From contig DIKW01000008.1 in assembly GCA_002424705.1 (NCBI GenBank), forward strand, positions 1 to 13,991: a DNA stretch of 13,991 nucleotides, in the 5' to 3' direction. The position numbers were made by a program, and so were the translations under genes. Below are positions 6,665-13,643 of the stretch, piece after piece. Numbering within the stretch: the stretch's first letter is position 1; each line of letters begins with the position of its first letter. The notes beneath the pieces were generated by a model, which saw nothing but the letters and a program-made list of their open reading frames with translations, had not been told where the DNA came from and did no database searches. This stretch comes from Geobacter sp. UBA5608 (GTDB lineage: Bacteria; Desulfobacterota; Desulfuromonadia; Geobacterales; Pseudopelobacteraceae).

Positions 6665-6697
6665 TTGCTCACTTGCTACGTATGGGAGACGCCCAAC

Positions 6698-8197
6698 GTG
6701 AACCCATTCATCATCAATCTTATCACCAGCATCCTGCTGGCTTTAGCACTACTACCGGGCGAAAGAGTGCATGCCTCCGAAAAGGGCCATGAAATCCAGC
6801 CTGCCCAAACAGACCTGGAGAACGCTGTCCGCGCTCTATGGGAGAGAATGAACCCATCGCACCGCGGTGATCACTTTTTTTATCCGGCTGTCCAACCTCT
6901 CTGCATCCCACTTCCAGCGCACCCCGCACCGGATGCAAAATCCAAGGCTGAGCTGCCGATGGCCTGGCATATGGACTTCTACGCCGACACCATGCTGCGC
7001 GAAGACCGTGCAACACAATTGCGCCAACTGGATGCTCTCGCAAAGGTGGGCCTGCTCAGCAAAAGCCAGCCGACAACCAAGGAAAGCGGAAAAACAAAAG
7101 CAATAACCCGTTATGCACTGACGAAAAAGGGCTGGGCCGCTAGCGGCTACACTCCGGAGATGACCTGTTTTGCCTATGGTACGGCACGCTATCTGGGTAT
7201 TATCCCGTCCAGGACGAAACTGATCGGCAGCCAAGATGGAGCTGAACTTTACGAAGTGCGTAGAAGATCAGGGCTGGCTTCTGAGACTGATCTCGCCCCA
7301 TGGGCCAGAGACACGCATATCCAGGCCATGTTTCCAGAGATCGGCAAGAATCTTGCCGGGCAGGAGTTTACCGTAGCCGTCGTTCGCAAAGACGGGAAGT
7401 GGCTCGATTATGATTCCGCAATGAAAACGTTGCAGCTCCAAAAATCAGCGGATGCCGGCAATGCTCAACGCCCGGAGAATCTTCGCATCTCCGCTGAAAT
7501 GAAACGCCAAATAGACAAACTAAAGGCGTTACCTGCACCGACTGTCAATGAAATCAAAAAAATCCTCGAAACATCTCACGGCGTCGGCCAGCAAGATCCT
7601 TGGCCGATTCCGTGCATCGATCTGCCCGGTATTGACAAGCTGCCGGTCGACAAGCGGCTTTCAGATAATGGGCTCCACAGGTATGCAGTGGCAATTTTTA
7701 CCGACAAACCACGGGGGCCCTATGACCGCGTAGCTAACAAGACGATTCCCTACCTGAATGTCCTCGAACGCCTGGGGATCGTGACCAAACGGACGGTGAA
7801 AAAGGTTGCCGGCGAAGGGAAAGATGCCGGCAGATTTTTCAAGGCAAACATCTATACCCTGACTCCGGCCTATAAACACCGCCTCGGTTCGAGTTACAGC
7901 ACCTGCTTCCCCCTGGGGAAACCGTCAATTGAATTCGTGGATATTCAGATTGCAGAGAGCGATTCGTTCGGCTTCCCCAATGCGTCTTTCCGGTACAAAC
8001 TGAAAGTCCTTTACCGGCAACCGCCGCCATGGATGACTGAACCAACGCTCCTGAAGGGCTGGGGCGAACTACGACAAGCTCTTGAGAACGGGATGGCGTG
8101 CGAGGGGGAATTCGCTTTCGACAAAAAGACCCGCTCCAGTCATAGTGGTGGCGGTTCTTGCTGGTGGGCGTTTGACAGTTATGTTGAGAATTACTAA
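6698..8197 (+). CDS. Exported protein with two copies of a winged-helix-like, cysteine-paired module; function unknown
   Basis: The 499-residue product begins with a signal peptide (NPFIINLITSILLALALL, likely cleavage after Val-His-Ala, residue 26). I do not recognise it. It consists of two diverged copies of one module, about residues 60-240 and 298-499. Matching landmarks are C69-IPLP and C306-IDLP; the helix L111-DALAKVGLLSK and L353-NVLERLGIVTK; Y139-ALT and Y386-TLT; T156-C157-F..G and T402-C403-F..G. The helix, GL(L/I) turn and YxLT strand resemble the last helix and wing of a winged helix, unusual in an exported protein. Cysteine pairs at similar spacing (88 and 97 residues) suggest one disulfide per module; C468/C488 may form a third. 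The GTG start at 6698 is chosen for GGGAG 9 bases upstream and the clean signal peptide; a TTG at 6665 is in frame but lacks a ribosome binding site. The next gene follows after 22 bases. Confidence 0.85.
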   Translation: MNPFIINLITSILLALALLPGERVHASEKGHEIQPAQTDLENAVRALWERMNPSHRGDHFFYPAVQPLCIPLPAHPAPDAKSKAELPMAWHMDFYADTMLREDRATQLRQLDALAKVGLLSKSQPTTKESGKTKAITRYALTKKGWAASGYTPEMTCFAYGTARYLGIIPSRTKLIGSQDGAELYEVRRRSGLASETDLAPWARDTHIQAMFPEIGKNLAGQEFTVAVVRKDGKWLDYDSAMKTLQLQKSADAGNAQRPENLRISAEMKRQIDKLKALPAPTVNEIKKILETSHGVGQQDPWPIPCIDLPGIDKLPVDKRLSDNGLHRYAVAIFTDKPRGPYDRVANKTIPYLNVLERLGIVTKRTVKKVAGEGKDAGRFFKANIYTLTPAYKHRLGSSYSTCFPLGKPSIEFVDIQIAESDSFGFPNASFRYKLKVLYRQPPPWMTEPTLLKGWGELRQALENGMACEGEFAFDKKTRSSHSGGGSCWWAFDSYVENY

Positions 8198-8219
8198 ACA
8201 GAGTGCAGGGAGGAACAGC

Positions 8220-8666
8220 ATGAAGCGATTAGTAGGCACCATGTTCTGCATAGTACTTTTATGGGCGGCTTCCAGTGTAGCCGCGCCACTTGACGATGCG
8301 AAGGCGTTGTTTGAGCAGTATGTGCAGTTGGAGCACGCTTTTGACCCTGCTGCGGCCGATCTCTACGCGGATGATGCCCTGATTAAGAACAAGCGGACCT
8401 ACCCCACTGGGCAGGTGAGAGAACTGACCATGCCGGCCAGCACCTACAAAACCCTGATACGCCAGGCCATGCCCCTGGCAAAACTGAGGGGCGACACGAA
8501 CACCTATTCGGAAATCAGCTATTCAAAAGAAGGTGCCATGGTGCGCATCTGGGCGACGCGATTCTCCAACCTGAAAAACTACGCAAGTCCGCTCTCCCTG
8601 CTTGTGTCGCCTGATGACAACGGGCGCTGGCTTATTCGCGAAGAGCTGTCAGAGTCACGACCGTGA
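8220..8666 (+). CDS. Small secreted protein, possibly NTF2-like; function unknown
   Basis: The 148-residue protein has a signal peptide (MKRLVGTMFCIVLLWAASSVAA, cleavage likely after residue 22). Its mature domain starts LDDAKALFEQYVQLEHAFDPAAADLYADDALI and ends RIWATRFSNLKNY...GRWLIREEL. The pattern of an N-terminal helix with FDPAAADLYADD, then a curved beta sheet ending in W-L-I-x-E-E, resembles NTF2/SnoaL-like domains, but I call this only possible. The mature part has no cysteine. AGGGAGGA lies 5 bases before the ATG at 8220; the frame is open further upstream, but that part overlaps the preceding gene. It is 22 bases after the duplicated-module gene on the same strand, so the two exported proteins are probably co-expressed. 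Confidence 0.85.
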   Translation: MKRLVGTMFCIVLLWAASSVAAPLDDAKALFEQYVQLEHAFDPAAADLYADDALIKNKRTYPTGQVRELTMPASTYKTLIRQAMPLAKLRGDTNTYSEISYSKEGAMVRIWATRFSNLKNYASPLSLLVSPDDNGRWLIREELSESRP

Positions 8667-8670
8667 AGCT

Positions 8671-8708
8671 AAACGAACCCTCGGATGCTGCAACAAAAGG
8701 GTCGTTTT
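8671..8708 (+). terminator. Possible terminator of the exported-protein pair
   Basis: AAACGAACCCT (8671-8681) pairs with AGGGTCGTTT (8698-8707) with one bulged A, across a 16-base loop, and ends in four T residues followed by ATATA. It lies just after the second exported-protein stop. The loop is long and the T run short, so it may be weak. Confidence 0.4.
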
Positions 8709-8769
8709 ATATACTGTCTCCGAAATGGGCAAACAGTTGTAAAGCATCTTATATAATTAACCCGGCTGG

Positions 8770-8830
8770 TTTCTCATATAAGAAACAAGCATCCTATATA
8801 GGAGACAAGTTTCTTATATAGGAAAACCGT
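8770..8830. repeat. Three 20-base-phased TATATA-centred palindromes upstream of the AT-rich gene
   Basis: Three inverted repeats lie end to end: TTTCTCATATAAGAAA (8770-8785), TCCTATATAGGA (8792-8803) and TTTCTTATATAGGAAA (8810-8825). Their centres are at 8777.5, 8797.5 and 8817.5, exactly 20 bases apart. The direct-repeat unit is about WTCYYATATARGARACAAG. A degenerate fourth copy (8746-8757, ATCTTATATAAT) lies 25 bases further upstream, and another TATATA (8708-8713) 42 bases before that. The array occupies most of the space before the next gene's ribosome binding site at 8848. Regular spacing near two helical turns suggests side-by-side protein binding (operator array), though iteron-like or RNA-hairpin roles are possible. 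The -10-like hexamers TATAAT (8752-8757) and TATATA (8795-8800) sit in the repeats, so the promoter probably overlaps them. Confidence 0.85.
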
Positions 8831-8856
8831 AGATTAGCGAGTCGACCAAGGAGAAA

Positions 8857-10314
8857 ATGATGAGATTAGTTGTGATAATAGTTTTTTTGCTTAGCAACAC
8901 TATTCCAATCAGCTATGCGCTAGCTGCGCCAACTGAATCGAAAACAGCAGCTGACGTCAGCAAGTTGCAAAGTGATGTGAAAACCATTACCGATAAATAT
9001 GACTACGTAGTGAAGAATTTCGAGATACAAAATAACACTATTATGTACGTTTCAGCGGTATTGGGATCTTTGCTAGCGTTAGTCATTTTTTATTTTGGTT
9101 GGAAAGCTCAGAAAGTTGAAACTGAGTACGAAAAGATAAAAGCTGACAGGGACAAGTTCCGAGAACAATATGATAAAATTGTTGATGAATTTAATAATAA
9201 GCTAATTAAGCTGAAGAGTATGGAAGAAGAAATAACAGAATATAAAAATGAGATTTTCAAAGACAGGGATGAAATTTATAAATTAGTCGAATCTTTCGTG
9301 CTTGAGTATACAGAAAGTTACATTTCAAAAAATATGGAGAATATGATTGACAACGCATCTCAAAATTCGAGTGGGTCCATTACAGATGCATTAGCTCAAC
9401 AATTAGAAAATGTATCTAGTCATTTGAAGATATTAGACAGTTTGCAACATGAATCAAATCCATTGTTGTTATATAAGAAAATTGACGTATTGTTTGCCGC
9501 TAAACAATACCAAGAAGTCGAAAAAGTAATTGATAGCATTGTTGACAATGACAAATTCAATAAGAACTATTTATTCAAATATGCTTATTCATTAGCAGAA
9601 AATGGAAAGGAAAATGAAGCATTACTAAACTATCAAAAGCATTTGGAAAACAAACCAAATGAGTCTGCGGCTTTAAACAATCTGGGTAATATTTTTAGAA
9701 ACAGGAATGATTGCGATAAAGCAATAGAACTTTATGAGAAGGCCATTGAGATAAAAAATAACTTACTTTACGTCAATAATCTGCTGAAATGTTACGACAA
9801 CATTGAAGGAAAACTTAATGTTTACAAAAAATATTGGGATGCAATGGCCGCTGATAGTAAATTCATACAAGGGTATAAAAGTTTAATCGAAGACAATTTC
9901 TGCATATCAGAAATTTACGAATTTCATAAATATCAATTTGATTTAGAAAACAATGTTTCAACTTACTTAAATCTGCTTGAAGCGAGTATTATATCAAGAA
10001 ATGATAGTGCATGCGATGGACTACTAAACATCAGCGAACAGTACAATTTTAATGCGACAGAAAATGTAATTTTTAAACTACTTAAATCGATTAATCAAGG
10101 ATTAAGAGGAGTGAATGCTACTACTGATCTCAATGACATAGATATTATTCTTGATGGAAGTCCTACCTTGGAATTTACGTGGAATTTCAACCTTCTTGAA
10201 AGAATCATATCCAAATTAGATGAAGGTGAATTTAAGGAAAAAACTATTAGCCTCGTAACCAGAATTGAAGAAATCAAGAAAACCAAGACTGCCAAGAACG
10301 ATGTAACCACCTAA
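8857..10314 (+). CDS. AT-rich membrane-anchored coiled-coil/TPR protein, function unknown
   Basis: The 485-residue product has a signal-peptide-like N terminus (hydrophobic 3-23, Ala-Leu-Ala-Ala then charged). A membrane segment follows at about 62-82, then a long charged coiled coil (about 84-145), a linker, and TPR-like repeats over about 202-303 with ALNNLGNIF and CDKAIELYEKAIEI as the clearest repeat. The C-terminal helical part (304-485) is not recognised. If the signal is cleaved, residues 25-60 would be periplasmic and the TPR part cytoplasmic. No catalytic motif is visible. Two 60-base lines I counted are 27% and 35% GC against 63% in a neighbouring gene, with AT-ending codons throughout, a sign of horizontal transfer. 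AAGGAG at 8848 gives better spacing to the second ATG (8860) than the first. It stands alone behind a phased palindrome array and ends at a strong terminator. Confidence 0.85.
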   Translation: MMRLVVIIVFLLSNTIPISYALAAPTESKTAADVSKLQSDVKTITDKYDYVVKNFEIQNNTIMYVSAVLGSLLALVIFYFGWKAQKVETEYEKIKADRDKFREQYDKIVDEFNNKLIKLKSMEEEITEYKNEIFKDRDEIYKLVESFVLEYTESYISKNMENMIDNASQNSSGSITDALAQQLENVSSHLKILDSLQHESNPLLLYKKIDVLFAAKQYQEVEKVIDSIVDNDKFNKNYLFKYAYSLAENGKENEALLNYQKHLENKPNESAALNNLGNIFRNRNDCDKAIELYEKAIEIKNNLLYVNNLLKCYDNIEGKLNVYKKYWDAMAADSKFIQGYKSLIEDNFCISEIYEFHKYQFDLENNVSTYLNLLEASIISRNDSACDGLLNISEQYNFNATENVIFKLLKSINQGLRGVNATTDLNDIDIILDGSPTLEFTWNFNLLERIISKLDEGEFKEKTISLVTRIEEIKKTKTAKNDVTT

Positions 10315-10340
10315 TAAAACACATGATCGTCCAACTAAGC

Positions 10341-10372
10341 GCTGGACCGGTCCGAAAAACCGCCCGGTCAGC
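10341..10372. repeat. Hairpin-forming inverted repeat without T tail, before the main terminator
   Basis: GCTGGACCGG (10341-10350) pairs with CCGGTCAGC (10364-10372) with one bulged G and a loop containing AAAAA. No T run follows on either side. It shares the ACCGG core with the terminator 12 bases further on. It may be a decayed terminator or a 3' end processing structure; no function can be shown. Confidence 0.4.
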
Positions 10373-10383
10373 TCTCAGCCGTT

Positions 10384-10427
10384 ACCTAAAAAAGCCGACC
10401 GGGAACCCCCGGTCGGCTTTTTTAGGT
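10384..10427. terminator. Perfect bidirectional intrinsic terminator between convergent genes
   Basis: Positions 10384-10403 and 10408-10427 are exact reverse complements over 20 bases around the loop AACC. The core is GCCGACCGGG/CCCGGTCGGC flanked by A6 and T6, so a T run follows the stem on both strands. It can end the AT-rich gene from the left and the gcvH-gcvPA-gcvPB operon from the right; gcvPB stops 19 bases beyond it. Confidence 0.95.
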
Positions 10428-10445
10428 GCGGCACCACAAACCGTA

Positions 10446-11891
10446 CTAGCCCACGCAGCAGACGTTCTGCTCCCGGGCCGCCTTGGTCTCATCCAGCCGG
10501 GTGACCGGCATGCTGACCGGCATGGCAGCAAAGGCTGCCGGATCGGACTCGGCCAACTGGGCCGCCTCGATCATTATCTCAATAAAGGCATCCAGGGTCT
10601 GCTTACTCTCGGTCTCGGTGGGCTCGATCATGATCGCCTCTTTGACGATCAGCGGGAAGTAGACCGTGGGCGGATGGTAGCCCTTGTCGATCAGGAATTT
10701 GGCGATATCGATGGCGTGCACACCATGCTCCAGCTGGCGGGAGGCCGAAAAGACCGCCTCGTGCATGCAGGTCTGGTCGTAGGGCAACTCAAAATACCCT
10801 TTCAGCTTCTCCTTGATGTAGTTGGCGTTCAGCACCGCCTGCTCCGAAACCTGGATCAGCCCTTCCCTGCCCAGCATGATCATGTAGGCATAGGCCTTGA
10901 CCATTACCCCGAAGTTGCCGAAGAAGTTGGCGGTGCGGCCGATGCTTTGGGGGCTGTCGGTCTGCACCCGCAACTGACCTGAATCATCGTCATGCACGAT
11001 GCACGGCATCGGCAGGAACGGCACCAGCGCCTTTTTAACCCCCACCGGACCGGAACCGGGGCCGCCGCCGCCGTGGGGGGTGCCGAAGGTCTTGTGCAGG
11101 TTGACGTGAATCACGTCAAAGCCCACATCGCCGGGCCGTACCTTGCCCATGATGGCGTTCAGGTTGGCGCCATCGTAGTACATCAGGGCGTCATGGCTGT
11201 GGGCGATGTCGGCGATCTCCTTGATGTGGGGGTTGAACAGCCCCAGGGTGTTGGGGCAGGTCATCATCACCGCCGCCACCTCGCTGTTCATGGCCTGCTT
11301 GAACAGCTCCATATCCATATCGCCGTAGGGAGCGGTGGGGATGGTGATGATCTCATAGCCCACCATGGCGGCCGAGGCCGGGTTGGTGCCGTGTGATGAA
11401 TCCGGCACCACCACGTACTTCTTCTGGTTGCCCTTGGCCTTGTGGTAGGCGGCGATCAGCAGCATACCGGTCATCTCGCCGTGGGCGCCGGCCAACGGCT
11501 GAGCCGTCACCTCATCCATACCGGTGATGTCGGCCAGCATCTGGGCCAAGTCATACAGCATGCCCAGCGCCCCCTGGCAGAGGTCGCTGCCGCCCGGCAG
11601 CAAGGCGGTCAGCGGGTGCAGCGGTGCAAACAGGTTAGCCGCATTCTCAAGCACCTTGGCGTTGTACTTCATGGTACAGGAACCCAAGGGGTAGAAATGG
11701 GTATCCACCGAAAAGTTGCGGCGGGACAGGTTGGTGAAGTGCCGCACTAGGTCCAGCTCCGACAGCTCCGGCAAGGCGGCTGGCTCAGCCCGCCTGAGGC
11801 CTTCCGGCAGGGCAGCGGCCCGTGGCACGTCGGAGGCCGGCAGCATCACCCCTTTGCGGCCAGGGACCGATTGCTCAAAGATCAGTTGCAT
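10446..11891 (-). CDS. gcvPB: Glycine dehydrogenase (decarboxylating) subunit 2, P-protein beta
   Basis: The PLP-binding half of the split P protein of the glycine cleavage system decarboxylates glycine and passes the aminomethyl group to lipoyl-GcvH. The 481-residue product has the PLP lysine K267 in VNLHKTFGTPHGGGGPGSGP. It also has the conserved FYPLGSCTMKYN near residue 67, QPLAGAHGE and SSHGTNPASA. Length is normal for subunit 2. Its ATG lies inside the end of gcvPA, a 10-base overlap, with GGAGGT 7 bases upstream, so translation is coupled and the alpha-beta subunits can be made in equal amounts. It is the last gene of the operon and ends at the bidirectional terminator. Confidence 0.97.
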   Translation of the reverse strand: MQLIFEQSVPGRKGVMLPASDVPRAAALPEGLRRAEPAALPELSELDLVRHFTNLSRRNFSVDTHFYPLGSCTMKYNAKVLENAANLFAPLHPLTALLPGGSDLCQGALGMLYDLAQMLADITGMDEVTAQPLAGAHGEMTGMLLIAAYHKAKGNQKKYVVVPDSSHGTNPASAAMVGYEIITIPTAPYGDMDMELFKQAMNSEVAAVMMTCPNTLGLFNPHIKEIADIAHSHDALMYYDGANLNAIMGKVRPGDVGFDVIHVNLHKTFGTPHGGGGPGSGPVGVKKALVPFLPMPCIVHDDDSGQLRVQTDSPQSIGRTANFFGNFGVMVKAYAYMIMLGREGLIQVSEQAVLNANYIKEKLKGYFELPYDQTCMHEAVFSASRQLEHGVHAIDIAKFLIDKGYHPPTVYFPLIVKEAIMIEPTETESKQTLDAFIEIMIEAAQLAESDPAAFAAMPVSMPVTRLDETKAAREQNVCCVG

Positions 11892-13225
11892 AGCGCCACC
11901 TCCAGCTCTCTCACCAGCAGGTCGATCTCTTTCCTGCTGCGCTTCTCGGTCACGGTCACCACCATCAGGTTTTCCGAGCCCTCAAAATACTGCCCCAACG
12001 GCAGACCGGCCACGATCCCCTTGGCCAACAGCGCCCCGACCACCTGATCGGCCGACTTGGGCAGGCTGACCGTAAATTCGTTGAAGCTGGGGGCGCTTTG
12101 CAGCACCGTCACACCGGGGATAGCGGCCAAGCTGGCCTTGGCGTACTGGGCCTTGTCGTAGTTGAGCTGGGCCAGTTCCGTCAACCCCTCGCGGCCCAGG
12201 GCCGACAGGAAAATCAATCCCCGCAGGGCGCACAGCGACTGGTTGCTGCAGATGTTGGAGGTAGCCTTGTGGCGTTTGATATGCTGTTCGCGGGCCTGCA
12301 GGGTCAGCACAAAACCGCGCTGGCCGTTCTTATCCACCGTCTCCCCCACGATCCGGCCCGGCATATTACGGATGTAGGCCTTCTTGGCCGCAATGAAGCC
12401 GAAGGAAGGGCCACCAAAGGAGAGCGGATTGCCCAGCGACTGGCCATCCCCCACCGCGATGTCGGCGCCGATCTCGGCCGGCGACTTCAGCATTCCCAGG
12501 GCCACCGGGTAGACCGCAGTCACCAGCAGGCCACCTGCGGCGTGTACCTGCTCGGCCACCGGGCTGAAATCCTCCACGCAACCGAAGATGTTGGGGTACT
12601 GCACCAGCAGCGCCGCAACCCGGTCATCCAGCTCCTGTGCCAGGGCCGGCCTGTTCAGCAGGCCATCCAGGGGCGGCAGCTCGACGATCTCCACATCCAG
12701 ATTGGAGAGGTAGGTCTTCAAGACCTGCCGACTGGCCGGGTTGATGCAGCCGTCCACCAATAGCCGGTTCCGGTTGGTGGCCCGCAGGGCCATCAGGGCC
12801 CCTTCGGCCACGGCGGTGGCGCCGTCGTACAGCGAGGCGTTGCTGACCTCCAGGCCGGTCAACCGGCAGATGGCGGTCTGATACTCGAACAGGGCCTGCA
12901 GGGTACCTTGCGAACACTCCGGCTGGTAGGGGGTATAGGCGGTGTAGAACTCGGCCCGCCCGGCTAGGTGATCCACCGCAGCCGGTATCAGGTGGTCGTA
13001 GAAACCGCCGCCGATGAACAGGGACAGTTGGCTGCAGTTGTCGGCCGCCAGCTGCTGCATGCGGGCCAAGGTCTCGAACTCGGACATGCCGGCCGGCAGG
13101 TTGAAGGTCTTGGCCCGCAGCTCGGCCGGGATCGGGGCGAACAACTCCTCGATACTGGCCACGCCGATGGCGTCCAGCATCTCCCGGATCTCCTGCGGGG
13201 TATGGGGGCAGTAGTGGCTGGTCAT
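11882..13225 (-). CDS. gcvPA: Glycine dehydrogenase (decarboxylating) subunit 1, P-protein alpha
   Basis: This is the N-terminal half of the split P protein, a PLP-enzyme fold without the catalytic lysine, forming an alpha2-beta2 complex with GcvPB. The 447-residue product carries typical family segments: FIGGGFYDHLIPAAVD, FYTAYTPYQPECSQGTLQ, NASLYDGATA and a C-terminal glycine-rich region with SFGGPSFGFIA and KATSNICSNQSL. The start at 13225 has TAGGAG about 9 bases upstream; that site overlaps the gcvH stop codon 11 bases before. The two-subunit arrangement is usual in Gram-positives, thermophiles and many Desulfuromonadota, in contrast to the single fused GcvP of E. coli. Confidence 0.97.
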   Translation of the reverse strand: MTSHYCPHTPQEIREMLDAIGVASIEELFAPIPAELRAKTFNLPAGMSEFETLARMQQLAADNCSQLSLFIGGGFYDHLIPAAVDHLAGRAEFYTAYTPYQPECSQGTLQALFEYQTAICRLTGLEVSNASLYDGATAVAEGALMALRATNRNRLLVDGCINPASRQVLKTYLSNLDVEIVELPPLDGLLNRPALAQELDDRVAALLVQYPNIFGCVEDFSPVAEQVHAAGGLLVTAVYPVALGMLKSPAEIGADIAVGDGQSLGNPLSFGGPSFGFIAAKKAYIRNMPGRIVGETVDKNGQRGFVLTLQAREQHIKRHKATSNICSNQSLCALRGLIFLSALGREGLTELAQLNYDKAQYAKASLAAIPGVTVLQSAPSFNEFTVSLPKSADQVVGALLAKGIVAGLPLGQYFEGSENLMVVTVTEKRSRKEIDLLVRELEVALCN

Positions 13226-13236
13226 GGTGCGTGCTC

Positions 13237-13608
13237 CTACAGGCTCTTCAGATAGGCGTCGTACTGTTCCTTGTTCATCAGGCTGCCCACCTCGGCCGGG
13301 TCGCTCAGCTCAAGCTCCAGCATCCAGGCGGCCTGTTCCGGGCTTTCATTGACCTGCTCCGGTGTTGCATCTAACGTACTATTGACTTTGACTACCTTGC
13401 CGGACAGCGGGGCGTAGATATCGCTGGCCGCCTTGACCGATTCGATGGCCGCCAGCACCTCGCCCTGCTTGACCTGCTTGCCGATGGCCGGCAGCTCAAC
13501 AAAGGTCACGTCCCCCAGCTCATGGGCGGCATGCTCACTGATCCCCACCTGCGCCAGGTTACCGTTGACCTTGGCCCACTCATGCTCTTTGGTAAAATAG
13601 ATACTCAT
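13237..13608 (-). CDS. gcvH: Glycine cleavage system H protein
   Basis: GcvH is the lipoyl carrier that shuttles the aminomethyl group from P protein to T protein and electrons to L protein. The 123-residue product begins MSIYFTKEHEW and has the lipoyl attachment lysine K59 in AAIESVKAASDIYAPLSG, and a C-terminal helix ending YLKSL. The true start is at 13608, after AAGGAGGGGAGTGAGG; the reading frame is open further upstream but that sequence is an alternative frame of the neighbouring DUF3617 gene. It is followed after 11 bases by gcvPA. GcvH is the expected substrate of the LipM/LipA pair encoded at 3350-5019. gcvT is not seen in the window. Confidence 0.97.
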   Translation of the reverse strand: MSIYFTKEHEWAKVNGNLAQVGISEHAAHELGDVTFVELPAIGKQVKQGEVLAAIESVKAASDIYAPLSGKVVKVNSTLDATPEQVNESPEQAAWMLELELSDPAEVGSLMNKEQYDAYLKSL

Positions 13609-13643
13609 CCTCACTCCCCTCCTTACAGGTTGTAGCAGCAGAA

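Noticed and set aside
8746..8830. CRISPR array
   Set aside because: The units are contiguous with no variable spacers of 30-40 bases, and are themselves palindromic around TATATA. There is no cas gene.
8746..8830. Replication origin with iterons
   Set aside because: Spacing near 20 bases is iteron-like, but no replication initiator or DnaA-box cluster is seen nearby, and the neighbouring gene is a membrane protein. Kept only as an alternative.
10323..10982. 219-residue plus-strand frame over the end of gcvPB
   Set aside because: It is antisense to well-conserved GcvPB, starts across the terminator and has composition typical of a shadow frame.
12098..12763. 221-residue plus-strand frame inside gcvPA
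   Set aside because: Antisense shadow of GcvPA; rich in His, Gln, Arg and Gly as expected from the complementary frame.
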